From Acerihabitans arboris (lineage in GTDB: Bacteria > Pseudomonadota > Gammaproteobacteria > Enterobacterales > Enterobacteriaceae), in contig NZ_WUBS01000007.1 in assembly GCF_010131535.1 (NCBI RefSeq), forward strand, positions 228,225 to 292,224: 64,000 nt of DNA, read 5' to 3'. Numbering within the stretch: the first letter of the stretch is position 1; every line of letters begins with the position of its first letter. A model generated the notes under the pieces. It made no database searches and was not told where the DNA came from. It was given only the letters and a program-made list of their open reading frames with translations. Shown in pieces: positions 26,271 to 36,127 of this stretch. The translations under genes were made by a program, and so were the position numbers.

Positions 26271-26440
26271 TTTAATGGTTTTTATTATTTCATACCCAGC
26301 TGGCCGGTTCAATTTAGCACAAAGAAGTTTTAATGGATTCTATGGCGTTAATGGTTTTTATTATTTTGCCGCTCATAAGATATCGTTATCATCATGAAAT
26401 GGTTTTTTGATTCTTCATGGTTTTTATGGTTTTTATTGTT
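26271..26440. repeat. AT-rich direct repeats in the citS-like/citA intergenic region (candidate CitB sites)
   Basis: The element TTAATGGTTTTTATTATTT occurs at 26272-26290 and again at 26348-26366. Shorter relatives with ATGGTTTTTAT or TTTTAATGG appear near 26327, 26400 and twice at 26417-26436. They lie in the 470-base divergent region controlled by CitB in related bacteria, where CitB is known to bind AT-rich sequence; the exact sites are inferred. The rest of this region holds the two CRP-like sites and no gene. Confidence 0.55.
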
Positions 26441-26538
26441 CGATGCGTTATATGTTAATGGGAGGTAATGGAAATGTATTTAATTTATCCGGCGATATTA
26501 CTTTCATCCAATCGGTGAATGGCATTCACTGTCCATGC

Positions 26539-26554
26539 TGTGTTTGTGATCACA
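26539..26554 (+). promoter_or_regulatory. CRP-like site upstream of citA
   Basis: TGTGT-N6-TCACA centred about 95 bases upstream of the citA start. It differs by one base from the CRP core consensus TGTGA-N6-TCACA. Confidence 0.45.
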
Positions 26555-26640
26555 CTTTGCGGGCCGCGGCCTTACAGTGCCAGCCATTCATGATAGGCTG
26601 AATAATCAAGCATTCATTTCCCACATGGCCGAAGTATATT

Positions 26641-28287
26641 ATGCGCGCGAGGATCTCATTTCATATAAAGCTTTTCATGAGCCTTATCGTATTCTTCTCG
26701 CTGCTGCTTACGCTGATCGGCATTTATTATTACTACGACCTGGACAAACAGCTTTATGCGGAAATCGGCGCGCGGGCGCGGGTACAGGCGCGGGAAATCG
26801 CCATGATACCGTCACTGATCGACGCGGTGAAAACCAAGGACACCGCCGCCATTGCCGCGCTGATGGATAAATTAACCCAACGCAGCGACGCCAGTTATAT
26901 TGTCATTGGCGATCAGTTGGGCTTGCATTTATATCACTCCCGTTATCCGGAGCAGGTGGGTAAGTCGATGATAGGGGGTGATAATAGTGAGGTGCTGGCG
27001 GGAAAAACCATTATTTCCGTTCGTAAAGGCGGGCTGGGGATATCCCTGCGCAGCAAAGCGCCGATCATCGATCGGCAAGATAATGTTATCGGCATTGTTT
27101 CCATTGGTTATTTAAAAACCCATATTGATAACCTGAGCGCCGGTAAATTATTTAATATTCTGGCCGTAGCGCTGTTGTTGCTGCTGGCGTTATTTATCTT
27201 TTCATGGTGGTTTTCCAATACCATGAAGAAGCAGATGTTTTCCCTGGAGCCACGGGAAATTGGGTTATTGGTGCGGCAACAGAAAGCCCTGTTGGAATCT
27301 ATTTTCGAGGGGGTGATCGCCATTGATAAAACATCCCGTATCGCGGAAATCAACCACGCGGCCAAATCATTATTATCCGTGAACGTCTCCTCGCGCGAAC
27401 TGCGCGGCACCCCTTTATCGACGGTGATCAAGCCCATCGTTTTCCTTGAAGAGCGCATCATGCTGGCCGGCGATACCCACGATGAAATATGCCTGTTTAA
27501 CGACCTGACGGTTATTGCCAGTCGGGTACGCATCATGCTGGAGGACAAGCTGCAGGGCTGGGTCATCAGTTTTCGCGATCTGAAGGATATCGATAGCCTG
27601 AGCATGCAGTTAAGCCAGGTAAAACGCTATGCGGACAGCCTGCGCATCCTGCGCCATGAACAGCTGAACTGGACCGCCGCGCTGGCCGGTTTGCTACATA
27701 TGAAACGCTACGACGAAGCAATCAGGTATATCGAGGCGCAATCGGAGAGCGCGCAGGAAATTCTCGATTTTGTGTCCGCGCGTTTTTGCTCGCCGACGCT
27801 GTGCGGCCTGCTGCTGGGGAAATACGCCGGCGCCCGGGAGAAGGGGGTGCAGCTGCTGTTCGACCCGGCCTGTAATTTAACCCGCCTCCCTCCCAGGCTG
27901 CGGGAAACCGAGCTGATGTCGGTTATCGGCAATATCCTGGATAACGCCATCGAGGCGACCTTGCAACGCGAGGGCGAACATTACCCTATCGAAGTCTATA
28001 TCGTCGGCGGCGATCGGGAATGGGTGATCGAAATAGCCGATCAGGGCGCCGGCATCGCCGAGGACAGCTATGAGCAAATATTCAAGCTGGGCGTAACCAC
28101 CAAAAACCACGGCGACCATGGGCTGGGCCTGCATCTGGTTGCCAGCTACGTCCAGCAAGCCGGCGGCGCGATAGAAGTCTCCGCCAACCAACCGTACGGG
28201 ACGGTATTTTCCGTATTTATTCCTGTAACAGGCCACGCGACCACGGCGGGCCCCATCACCCCGGATGAACCTGATTATGCAACCTGA
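26641..28287 (+). CDS. citA: citrate sensor histidine kinase
   Basis: CitA senses external citrate and phosphorylates CitB. Two membrane helices (about residues 10-28 and 172-192) flank a periplasmic PAS-like domain whose LYHSRYPEQVGKSMIGGD and SVRKGGLGISLRSKAPI match the citrate-pocket segments of Klebsiella CitA, including the LYH histidine and the SVRKG arginine/lysine. A cytoplasmic PAS domain follows (EGVIAIDKTSRIAEINHAA). The phosphorylated histidine is in LRILRHEQLNW, and the ATPase has GNILDNAIEA, DQGAGI and GLGLHLV. It reads divergently from the operon and overlaps citB. Confidence 0.93.
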   Translation: MRARISFHIKLFMSLIVFFSLLLTLIGIYYYYDLDKQLYAEIGARARVQAREIAMIPSLIDAVKTKDTAAIAALMDKLTQRSDASYIVIGDQLGLHLYHSRYPEQVGKSMIGGDNSEVLAGKTIISVRKGGLGISLRSKAPIIDRQDNVIGIVSIGYLKTHIDNLSAGKLFNILAVALLLLLALFIFSWWFSNTMKKQMFSLEPREIGLLVRQQKALLESIFEGVIAIDKTSRIAEINHAAKSLLSVNVSSRELRGTPLSTVIKPIVFLEERIMLAGDTHDEICLFNDLTVIASRVRIMLEDKLQGWVISFRDLKDIDSLSMQLSQVKRYADSLRILRHEQLNWTAALAGLLHMKRYDEAIRYIEAQSESAQEILDFVSARFCSPTLCGLLLGKYAGAREKGVQLLFDPACNLTRLPPRLRETELMSVIGNILDNAIEATLQREGEHYPIEVYIVGGDREWVIEIADQGAGIAEDSYEQIFKLGVTTKNHGDHGLGLHLVASYVQQAGGAIEVSANQPYGTVFSVFIPVTGHATTAGPITPDEPDYAT

Positions 28288-28990
28288 AATTTTTGACGTG
28301 CTTATTGTTGAAGATGAAAGCTCGCTGGCGCAGCTGCACGCCGATTTTATCGATAACCACGCAAAGCTTCGATTGGTAGGCGTCGCCGGCACCTTGAAAG
28401 AGGCGCGCGAACAGCTGCTGCAAAAACGTCCCCGGCTCATGCTGCTGGATAATTATCTGCCGGACGGCCAGGGCATCTCGTTAATCGACAGCGAACTGCT
28501 GCGCGGGCTGGAATGCTCGGTCATTTTTATCACCGCCGCCAGCGATATGAACACCTGTAGCCAGGCCATCCGCTGCGGCGCGTTCGACTATATCCTGAAG
28601 CCGGTATCCTGGAAGCGCCTGCGCCATTCCCTGGAGCGCTTTATCAAGTTCGCCGTCACCCAGCGGGCGTTTAAGGTGGTGGATCAGCAAAACGTCGATA
28701 TCCTGTATCAACTACAGTCCAAAACCTACGGCCAGGAATCCGGCAGCAAAGGCATTGAAGAGAATACCCTCGGGCTGGTAAAGCAGATATTTACCGCTGA
28801 CGACGGCGAACCGCACTCGGTCGACGATATCGTCGGCCGTACCGGACTGAGCAAAACCACCGCCCGCCGTTACCTGGAATACTGCGTTGAAACCGGGTTC
28901 CTCGGCGTGGAAATGCGTTATGGCAATATCGGCCATCCCAGGAGGTTGTACCGCTGCGCGCGCCCATCCCCGGGACCCGGCGCGCAATAG
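28277..28990 (+). CDS. citB: citrate response regulator
   Basis: CitB activates the citrate fermentation operon once phosphorylated. The receiver domain starts FDVLIVEDESSLAQLHADFI, with the phospho-acceptor Asp in MLLDNYLPDGQG and the conserved Lys in DYILKPVSWKR. The C-terminal helix-turn-helix (VDDIVGRTGLSKTTARRYLEY) is the CitB/DcuR type. ATG 28277 overlaps citA by 11 bases; an in-frame ATG at 28265 would add four residues. The tail is Pro/Arg-rich. Confidence 0.92.
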   Translation: MQPEIFDVLIVEDESSLAQLHADFIDNHAKLRLVGVAGTLKEAREQLLQKRPRLMLLDNYLPDGQGISLIDSELLRGLECSVIFITAASDMNTCSQAIRCGAFDYILKPVSWKRLRHSLERFIKFAVTQRAFKVVDQQNVDILYQLQSKTYGQESGSKGIEENTLGLVKQIFTADDGEPHSVDDIVGRTGLSKTTARRYLEYCVETGFLGVEMRYGNIGHPRRLYRCARPSPGPGAQ

Positions 28991-29002
28991 CGCCCATGCC
29001 AC

Positions 29003-29067
29003 GGCAGGCCCGCTCACACCAACCCCAAGGCGGACGTGTTAAAGGGCGGGCCTGCCGATGGGGCAGG
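29003..29067. terminator. competing hairpins between convergent citB and maeB
   Basis: GGCAGGCCCGC (29003-29013) pairs with GCGGGCCTGCC (29046-29056). The distal part of that arm (CCTGCC, 29051-29056) can instead pair with GGCAGG at 29062-29067 around a five-base loop. The two folds exclude each other. The position between convergent genes suggests transcript termination; there is no T-run. Confidence 0.45.
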
Positions 29068-29083
29068 CTCGCGAGCTAAGGTT

Positions 29084-31363
29084 TTATAGCGGTTCGGTCT
29101 GCGCCTCCACCACCGCCAACGCCACCATATTGACGATACGCCGCACCGAGGCCACCGGCGTCAGGATATGCACCGGTTTGGCGACGCCCATCAATACCGG
29201 CCCGACGGTCACGCCCTCGGACGAGGAGACGCGCAGCAGGTTGTAGCTGATGCGCGCGGCTTCCATATTCGGCATGATCAGGATATTGGCCGCGCCTTTC
29301 AGCGGGCTGTCCGGCATCAGGTCGTGGCGAATGCTCTCCACCAGCGCCGCGTCGCCGTGCATTTCGCCGTCGATTTCCAAATCAGGCGCCATCTCGTTGA
29401 CCAACCGCAGGGTCTTGCGCATCTTGCGCGCCGCCGGGCAATCCGAACTGCCGAAGCTGGAGTGGGACAACAGCGCCACCTTGGGTTCGATACCAAAGCG
29501 CCGCACCGTTTCGGCCGCCATCAGGGTGATTTCCGCCAGCTGTTCCGGCGTCGGGTCGTCGTTGACATAGGTATCGGCGATAAAGGTATTGCCACTGGGC
29601 AGCAGCAGCGCATTCATCGCGCCGGCCACATGCACGCCCTCGCGATAGCCGAACACCGATTCCACCACCTTAAAGTGTTCCTGGTAACTGCCGACGGTGC
29701 CGCAAATCATCGCGTCCGCCTCGCCGCGCCGCACCATGATGGCGGCAATCAGCGACGGATTGCCGATAAGCGTCCGCTGTGCCTGCTCGGGCGAGACGCC
29801 CTGGCGTTTCATGATCTGGTAATATTCGCCCCAGTATTCTTTAAAGCGCGGATCGGATTCGTTGTTCACCACCTCGAAATCCTTGCCGGCAATAATTTGC
29901 AGGCCCAGCTTTTGCAGCCGCATATCGATAACGCTTGGCCGGCCCACCAGGATCGGCCGCGCCAGTTTCATGGTGACCATTTCCTGGGTGGCGCGCAGTA
30001 CGCGCTCCTCTTCCCCTTCCGCCAGCACCACGCGTTTGAGCTGTTTGCGCGCCTGGGAAAATATCGGCCGCATAAACAGATTGGTTTTATAGACAAATTC
30101 GGTCAGTTTTTCGGTATAGGCGTCGAAATCCTTGATCGGCCGGGTGGCCACGCCGGACTCCATGGCCGCGCGCGCTACCGCCGGGGCAATCTTGACAATC
30201 AATCGCGGGTCGAAAGGTTTGGGAATAATATATTCCGGCCCGAACGACACATCCTGGTCGCCATAGGCGGAGGCCACCACGTCGCTTTGCTCGGCCAGCG
30301 CCAGATCGGCGATGGCGCGCACGCAGGCGAGTTTCATCTCTTCATTGATGGTGGTGGCGCCCACATCCAGCGCGCCGCGAAAAATAAACGGGAAGCACAG
30401 CACGTTATTGACCTGGTTCGGGTAGTCGGAACGACCGGTGCAGATAATCGCATCGGGCCGCACCGCCTTCGCCAGCGGCGGCAGGATTTCCGGCTCGGGG
30501 TTGGCCAGCGCCAGGATCAGCGGCCGTGGCCCCATGGTCTTCACCATCGCCTGGGTCAGCACGCCGGGCCCGGAACAGCCCAGGAAAATATCCGCGCCGG
30601 GGATGGCGTCCGCCAGGGTGCGCATGGCGTTATCCTTAATGGCGTAGGCGGCCTTGGTTTCCGCCATGTTCTCTTCGCGTCCCTCGAAGATCACGCCGCG
30701 CGAATCGCAGACAATGATATTGTGGCGCTGTAGTCCCAGCGCCACCAGCAGGTTCAGGCAGGCGATGGAGGCGGCGCCGGCGCCGGAGACCACCAGCCTG
30801 ACGTCGCTCATGTTCTTTTCCACTACCCGCAGGCCGTTTAACACCGCGGCGGTGCAGATAATGGCGGTGCCGTGCTGGTCGTCGTGGAATACCGGGATTT
30901 TCATGCGCTCACGCAGTTTTTTCTCGATATAGAAACATTCCGGCGCCTTGATATCCTCCAGGTTGATGCCGCCGAAGGTCGGCTCAAGCGCGGCAATCAC
31001 CTCGATAAGCTTATCAGGGTCCAGTTCATCCACCTCGATATCAAACACATCGATGCCGGAGAACTTCTTAAACAAAACGCCTTTGCCCTCCATCACCGGC
31101 TTGCCCGCCAACGCGCCGATATTCCCCAACCCCAGCACCGCGGTGCCGTTGGAGATTACCGCCACCAGGTTGCCGCGCGCGGTATATTTAAACGCGGCCA
31201 GCGGATCCTTGGCAATTTCCAGGCAAGGCGCAGCGACGCCGGGAGAATAGGCCAGCGCCAGATCGTGTTGGGTGGCCAGCGGTTTGGTGGGGGAAACCTG
31301 GATCTTGCCCGGCTGCGGGAACTGATGAAAATCCAAAGCGCTTTGTTTTAGCTGTTCGTCCAT
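29084..31363 (-). CDS. maeB: NADP-dependent malic enzyme
   Basis: MaeB oxidatively decarboxylates malate to pyruvate, CO2 and NADPH. At 759 residues it equals E. coli MaeB. The N-terminal malic domain has [40 protein letters not shown] and the Rossmann [20 protein letters not shown]. From about residue 430 there is a phosphotransacetylase-like domain ([14 protein letters not shown] and onwards), which in E. coli is regulatory and acetyl-CoA-responsive rather than catalytic. The start at 31363 has AAGGAAT upstream; the ORF continues 29 codons further without support. Its place beside the citrate locus suggests joint handling of C4 acids. Confidence 0.95.
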   Translation of the reverse strand: MDEQLKQSALDFHQFPQPGKIQVSPTKPLATQHDLALAYSPGVAAPCLEIAKDPLAAFKYTARGNLVAVISNGTAVLGLGNIGALAGKPVMEGKGVLFKKFSGIDVFDIEVDELDPDKLIEVIAALEPTFGGINLEDIKAPECFYIEKKLRERMKIPVFHDDQHGTAIICTAAVLNGLRVVEKNMSDVRLVVSGAGAASIACLNLLVALGLQRHNIIVCDSRGVIFEGREENMAETKAAYAIKDNAMRTLADAIPGADIFLGCSGPGVLTQAMVKTMGPRPLILALANPEPEILPPLAKAVRPDAIICTGRSDYPNQVNNVLCFPFIFRGALDVGATTINEEMKLACVRAIADLALAEQSDVVASAYGDQDVSFGPEYIIPKPFDPRLIVKIAPAVARAAMESGVATRPIKDFDAYTEKLTEFVYKTNLFMRPIFSQARKQLKRVVLAEGEEERVLRATQEMVTMKLARPILVGRPSVIDMRLQKLGLQIIAGKDFEVVNNESDPRFKEYWGEYYQIMKRQGVSPEQAQRTLIGNPSLIAAIMVRRGEADAMICGTVGSYQEHFKVVESVFGYREGVHVAGAMNALLLPSGNTFIADTYVNDDPTPEQLAEITLMAAETVRRFGIEPKVALLSHSSFGSSDCPAARKMRKTLRLVNEMAPDLEIDGEMHGDAALVESIRHDLMPDSPLKGAANILIMPNMEAARISYNLLRVSSSEGVTVGPVLMGVAKPVHILTPVASVRRIVNMVALAVVEAQTEPL

Positions 31364-31483
31364 TGTAGGATTCCTTGTGACGTTCTTAAGACTTGTAAAG
31401 GAATGGTTCGACGTTAAATCTCTACCAGTATAAAGAGAGCGCGCAATCAAACTATGAAGCAGGGCATAGTCTGCATAACATTA

Positions 31484-31499
31484 TGTGACGGGTGTCACG
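31484..31499. promoter_or_regulatory. strong CRP-like site between maeB and the sfsB-like gene
   Basis: TGTGACGGGTGTCACG: TGTGA-N6-TCAC, one base off the consensus core. It is about 120 bases upstream of maeB and 170 upstream of the sfsB-like gene. The remaining sequence of this 308-base gap shows no other gene. Confidence 0.55.
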
Positions 31500-31671
31500 T
31501 TCAGAAAATAAAACACTTTTTCATTATAAATTTCTCAGTTAGAGAATATTTAACAGCTAAACCACTGGAAACGCACCATGAAAAAATGTCGTATTACCCT
31601 GCATTTTTGCCTTTTCTTTTAGCGGTTTCAGCCCGAACCCCGCCAACCCGAATCCTGCCCGGAGGTGCGCT

Positions 31672-31941
31672 ATGAATGAAAAACAAGATTGGCATCCGGT
31701 GGATATCGTGATGGGCCTGCGCAAAAAAGGCGCCGCCATGGCGGCATTGTCACGTTCCGCCGGCCCGAGTTCCTCAATCCTGGCCAACGCGCTGATCCGG
31801 CCCTGGACTAAAGGCGAGGAACAGATTGCCGGTGCACTGGGCATACCGCCGGAGGATATTTGGCCGAGCCGGTATTTTGCACCGGACGGCATGAGGATCG
31901 CGCGATTGAGAAGAGCCGGCATCCCTGTCAATCCACTTTGA
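31672..31941 (+). CDS. SfsB/Nlp (Ner-like) helix-turn-helix regulator
   Basis: This is an 89-residue DNA-binding protein of the Nlp/SfsB family, related to the Ner repressor of phage Mu. MNEKQDWHPVDIVMGLRKKG, ALSRSAGPSSSILANAL and RPWTKGEEQIAGALGIPPEDI are the family core, including the helix-turn-helix; IWPSRYF is the conserved end. E. coli SfsB/Nlp stimulates maltose-linked genes together with CRP, and a CRP-like site lies upstream here. Its targets in this genome are unknown; it sits alone between maeB and the large unknown gene. Confidence 0.88.
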   Translation: MNEKQDWHPVDIVMGLRKKGAAMAALSRSAGPSSSILANALIRPWTKGEEQIAGALGIPPEDIWPSRYFAPDGMRIARLRRAGIPVNPL

Positions 31942-32194
31942 AATTAACCAAATTATTGCCTCATATTTATACCTAAAATATTAAAAACGACCTGTTCTGT
32001 AAAACAATCCGGGCAATATACCTTGCCAGATTGTTTGTTTGCTCTTTATTGCCGTTACGGTTGCATTCGGCATGATACCCGCCGGTATTAAACCGCGCTT
32101 AACGCCGGCAATAGCATGTTGGTTTTCCTTTGGTTTTATGTGCGCATACTAATATGTAATGCTTCGCCTGATATCGACCAGAGGGAAATGACTT

Positions 32195-35100
32195 ATGCAT
32201 AAGATATCCCAGTCCACATCATCACATTACCCTGGCTGTTACCAGCCTGTCTCCGCCGCCCCCGGCAGGGAAGAGAATAAACAACAGCCCGGTGCTCCGG
32301 CATGGTCACTCTCTATTCGCTCAGTCTCATCCACGGCAAAAAAAGTTGACGGGGATGGTACCCGCCAGGCCCGGCAACCGGCCGGCCACGCCGCGAGCCG
32401 TTGGCGGGCCTGGTTAATAGGGGCTGCTGTTCTGGGCGGCGCGACCTGTGGCTACGGGTATACCCGCTGGCGATCGGGAGATACCGATGGCAATAGTATC
32501 GACGCCCTTATGCAAAACAGCCGCCTCCCCACCCCGGTAGCCTTACTGGCGGCACAGGACGCTTACCTGAATAATCTGCCGGCGGAAGACGCTAGGCCGG
32601 GAGATCGACCGCTGGAAGGAAGCAGGGTTGATCCCTATCGAAGTTATTGCCCAAGGAGCAAGTATCAGGCTAACCGTATTAAGGGAACCAAGTCGCGAAA
32701 ACAAAACAAGGAAATTATCCGTTTCCTTAAGAAAAATTTGCTGCTGAATGATGTTAAAAAACCTAATAAGTTCAGCGTAGAGGAATTAACGGCCGCTGTG
32801 GCTAAATACCTTGAAGCAGAAAAACCCCTCAGTGAAAAAAATATAGCCAGGCTCATTCTTAAGGCCTCGAATCTTTATGGCGGAAACAAAAATGAATCCT
32901 TATCACAGACGCAGGAAAAGTCGGCGATAATAAATTGGCTTTTCGAAAATGTATTGGGCTCGCCACCCGATATTATGCTCGCGAAAATGGCAGCTGAAGA
33001 TAATTATCCATTCATGTTAACTATCGATAGCATGAATTTCTTGCTTTCACCTGAGGGGTTGCAGGCCGAGGGAAAACTTTGTTTTAATCTATTGCCTGAG
33101 CCTGAACAGACTGTGCTAAAGAGCATATGGCGCAGTTCGCTGCAAAAAGAAATACCCCTACTCTCTTATTACGGAAGTGACCCGCTGGTAAAAGGAATCT
33201 CCCTAAATGACGAGGAATTCGCGTATTTATTTACCGGTTCTTTGTTTTTGTACGATAACGGCATAAACCTCATGGAAATCAGCAGGCAGGAGGCTAACAG
33301 CACCGGAGAGCTTTTATGGGAAACGGCGCTGCGCGACGGTGCCGGCGTGGATATGCTGAAATATTACTCATTGCCTGCATTGCTGTTCCTGGCCATTAAC
33401 TACCCTGAGAAAATAACCGCCATGAAAAATGATAATTATTTTCATCTCCAGACCATTGCGGTAAATGAATATCTCGAATACAAAAAAATAGTGCAGAATG
33501 CTCTGGAAGATCTTGATTTAAAATTAAACACCTATGAGAATGCGGTAAAAAAATGGCTTACCCGGGGGCAGCTTGCTGACAGCATAATAGAACGTTGTCC
33601 GCAAAACGCTATTTTTCCCCTGCCGAACATTGCCAGCGCAATCATGACGAGGGAGCAGAGATATGCCCAAGGTAAAAAAGGGGCTAAAGAAGAATATTTA
33701 AATAGCATGTCGAAACCCTGTAAGACGGCTCCTGACAGCGTTAATGATGAGTACATGAAGCAAACAACAAATGTAGCGGACCGGTTTGCCGATCTGGATG
33801 AGTTCCTTATTAATTTCGCGCTGGCGACGATAGAAAAAACAGAGCAGGACTTTATTTTATCAGAGAAATCCATCATTCACAGCTTAAGGATAGTTCCCAT
33901 TATCAAGGCGAACGGTATCTTCCCTGGTGTGCATGACCATGGCGATTATCAGTATGATTTCGACAGCATCAAAGCCGCAGATGTCTTTTCCGTAACGGTG
34001 GACAAAGGAAAACGGTGCTACGCTCTAAAGGGAAAACCTGCACAGGGGTATGATATTGTCCGGTTTGACCAGGCTATACCCGATGATGACAGCGTAAACC
34101 ATAATAATTTTCACCCATTAATTACCTATGCCGGAGGTAAGCCTGAAAATAGTTTAATTAAGGATAAAGATCAAAAAATACAGATGCTTGTTAGTTTTCT
34201 GAGAAATCGACACCGAGCGGTTTTCTATGGTGCTCTTTATGAATCGGGATATACCCCCTCTGACCTGCAAAAAATATGGGGTGTGGTTAAACATATTATT
34301 CCTTTCCATGACTGTGTTGCATATGCATCAAATAATGACCTTGAACAGGCTATTCCCGCCTGTTTGCTGGACGCTGTTTCTTTTTTCGTTGTGGCCGGCA
34401 AGGCAGCCACTTTAAGCGGTAAGTTCGGTTCCAGCATCATAAAAGGGTTGAATAAGGGCGCTATTGTATTTGCCGGAAATGCGGTAAATAAAAATACATT
34501 AAAAGCGACAGGCGCACAATTTCTTCAGCACATCAGCCTTCCCACGGTTAAGGATATATCGTCTCTAGGGGTACACGTATTGAGGGCTGCCGATCCGGGA
34601 TTTGAGCTGATGCCTTTGTTGGGAAAAAAATCCTTCAAGAAAATCATCACTCTCCTGGAAAAATATAAAGGCGAGATAAAACTCGATGGAATTATTACCA
34701 AGCTCAAAGCCGCTGAGTTGAAAAATATACTGCCGTCATCCATTAAACCCGATCATAAGCTTAAGCTCCCGGGTAGTGAAATCCCGATCCCCGTTAAAAA
34801 AATAGGTCATAGTGACGGACAGGATATTGTTGCCGCGGTAAACTGCGCAACCGGAGAAGTTTTTGGCAATAGATATAAAATTGATATTGATAGAAGGCTG
34901 GTATTGATGGAAAACAAAAAAACCGGTTCTTTAAAACCCGCTAGCAATTCTCCATCCCGACAAATGTCCAGGCTTGACAAACCGGATATGCCAAAAATTA
35001 AATTCATGGAACAAGATAACATTAATCACGGCATTCACTTTGCACATAACAACAATCAATTAGTTGACATTACCCATATACCTGGTCCAACTACATTCAT

Positions 35101-36094
35101 GCAGCCTATGGATCATTATTATGCTTTCTTTTACCCCAATAAACTCGATCGGACTCAGGACATTATAAAGTACATCAAGGATTCTTACCATTCAGATACT
35201 ATTTATCTGCACCGCTATGGGGAAAATGTGCAAAATATTCCGCTGGGATTTGATCTTCTGAAAAACAATATCAATATATTCTATAATGAATTAACTAAAG
35301 CACATGATAACGCTAAGGCTGTGTTAGATAAGTTGCAAAGAACGACAATGCCCGTTAACGAAAAGTTGCAGTATTATAAAAACAATCCCATAAAGTCTTA
35401 TTTATCGGGAGTTTTGCAGACAAAAGATGAAAAAATACTTGTCGAGGCAATGACAAGACTAAAGCGTCACTCTGATAAAATTGTAAATTACTTCAATAAC
35501 TATGCCAATAACGTTATTTTTGCAACTTCTTCTACCGCTACAAAGCCTTACATACACCGCATCGAATGCCCTATGGGATTTACCTATGCTGACGATGTGA
35601 ATCGCAGGGTTATTATTATGGTGGATAATTTTAACACCGCGCCAATCGTTAGCACGAAACCACATCTTACTATTTTACATGAAATATCCCACCACTCTGG
35701 TTCATTAGACTTTTTAATTTCGCCATCAACCAGTCTTGTAGGAGATGCGAGCGAATTTAGGGAAGTATTTGATGATGCGCTACATTCTCGTAATGGTGAA
35801 TCAATTACAATTGATCCCGATTTTATCAGGGCATATAACCATGATCATCAAGGTGCCGTCATCAGTGAACAGCAGTTTATTGCACTGATGAGAAGAGATC
35901 CGATGTTGCAGGCAAATGCTTTTATGGACAATGCTGATTTTATAGCAAAGATCATATCTGATATCGCCGTGAATAGGCCGTTTAATCAAGATTATCTGTC
36001 GCTAAGACATAAAAGAGATGCTCTGGAAATAAGCTTTAACAATATGGTTACTCTGCTTTACAAAACGGCCATGGTCAATACCGATAATCAATAG
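32195..36094 (+). CDS. large protein of unknown family with C-terminal HEXXH metalloprotease-like motif (candidate secreted effector or toxin)
   Basis: The product has 1299 residues and I recognise no named family across its length. Residues 1-70 are Ser/Thr/Pro-rich and disordered-looking, as in type III secretion signals. A hydrophobic segment at 73-91 (WLIGAAVLGGATCGYGYTRW) could span a membrane. The long middle part is helical and charged; residues 703-770 (PFHDCVAYASNN, IPACLLDAVSFFVVAGKAAT) are hydrophobic with small residues and could insert into membranes. Near the C-terminus H1162-E-I-S-H1166-H-S-G-S-L-D1172 has the HEXXH zinc motif with a nearby GSxD, as in aspzincin-like proteases including the effector NleC. 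The gene is clearly AT-richer than its flanks, has an AGAGGG site, stands alone and is followed by a decayed antitoxin fragment, all suggesting horizontal origin. No secretion genes lie in the window. Confidence 0.7.
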   Translation: MHKISQSTSSHYPGCYQPVSAAPGREENKQQPGAPAWSLSIRSVSSTAKKVDGDGTRQARQPAGHAASRWRAWLIGAAVLGGATCGYGYTRWRSGDTDGNSIDALMQNSRLPTPVALLAAQDAYLNNLPAEDARPGDRPLEGSRVDPYRSYCPRSKYQANRIKGTKSRKQNKEIIRFLKKNLLLNDVKKPNKFSVEELTAAVAKYLEAEKPLSEKNIARLILKASNLYGGNKNESLSQTQEKSAIINWLFENVLGSPPDIMLAKMAAEDNYPFMLTIDSMNFLLSPEGLQAEGKLCFNLLPEPEQTVLKSIWRSSLQKEIPLLSYYGSDPLVKGISLNDEEFAYLFTGSLFLYDNGINLMEISRQEANSTGELLWETALRDGAGVDMLKYYSLPALLFLAINYPEKITAMKNDNYFHLQTIAVNEYLEYKKIVQNALEDLDLKLNTYENAVKKWLTRGQLADSIIERCPQNAIFPLPNIASAIMTREQRYAQGKKGAKEEYLNSMSKPCKTAPDSVNDEYMKQTTNVADRFADLDEFLINFALATIEKTEQDFILSEKSIIHSLRIVPIIKANGIFPGVHDHGDYQYDFDSIKAADVFSVTVDKGKRCYALKGKPAQGYDIVRFDQAIPDDDSVNHNNFHPLITYAGGKPENSLIKDKDQKIQMLVSFLRNRHRAVFYGALYESGYTPSDLQKIWGVVKHIIPFHDCVAYASNNDLEQAIPACLLDAVSFFVVAGKAATLSGKFGSSIIKGLNKGAIVFAGNAVNKNTLKATGAQFLQHISLPTVKDISSLGVHVLRAADPGFELMPLLGKKSFKKIITLLEKYKGEIKLDGIITKLKAAELKNILPSSIKPDHKLKLPGSEIPIPVKKIGHSDGQDIVAAVNCATGEVFGNRYKIDIDRRLVLMENKKTGSLKPASNSPSRQMSRLDKPDMPKIKFMEQDNINHGIHFAHNNNQLVDITHIPGPTTFMQPMDHYYAFFYPNKLDRTQDIIKYIKDSYHSDTIYLHRYGENVQNIPLGFDLLKNNINIFYNELTKAHDNAKAVLDKLQRTTMPVNEKLQYYKNNPIKSYLSGVLQTKDEKILVEAMTRLKRHSDKIVNYFNNYANNVIFATSSTATKPYIHRIECPMGFTYADDVNRRVIIMVDNFNTAPIVSTKPHLTILHEISHHSGSLDFLISPSTSLVGDASEFREVFDDALHSRNGESITIDPDFIRAYNHDHQGAVISEQQFIALMRRDPMLQANAFMDNADFIAKIISDIAVNRPFNQDYLSLRHKRDALEISFNNMVTLLYKTAMVNTDNQ

Positions 36095-36127
36095 CCGGGC
36101 ATCATCATTGAAGGCTGAAATGACTAT

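Noticed and set aside
29168..30733. 521-codon plus-strand frame opposite maeB
   Set aside because: The frame is His/Arg/Gly-rich, has no recognisable domain and is fully explained by codon bias in maeB.
32195..36094. Rhs, RTX or autotransporter toxin
   Set aside because: No YD repeats, no glycine-rich calcium repeats, no Sec leader at the very N-terminus and no C-terminal beta-barrel pattern are visible.
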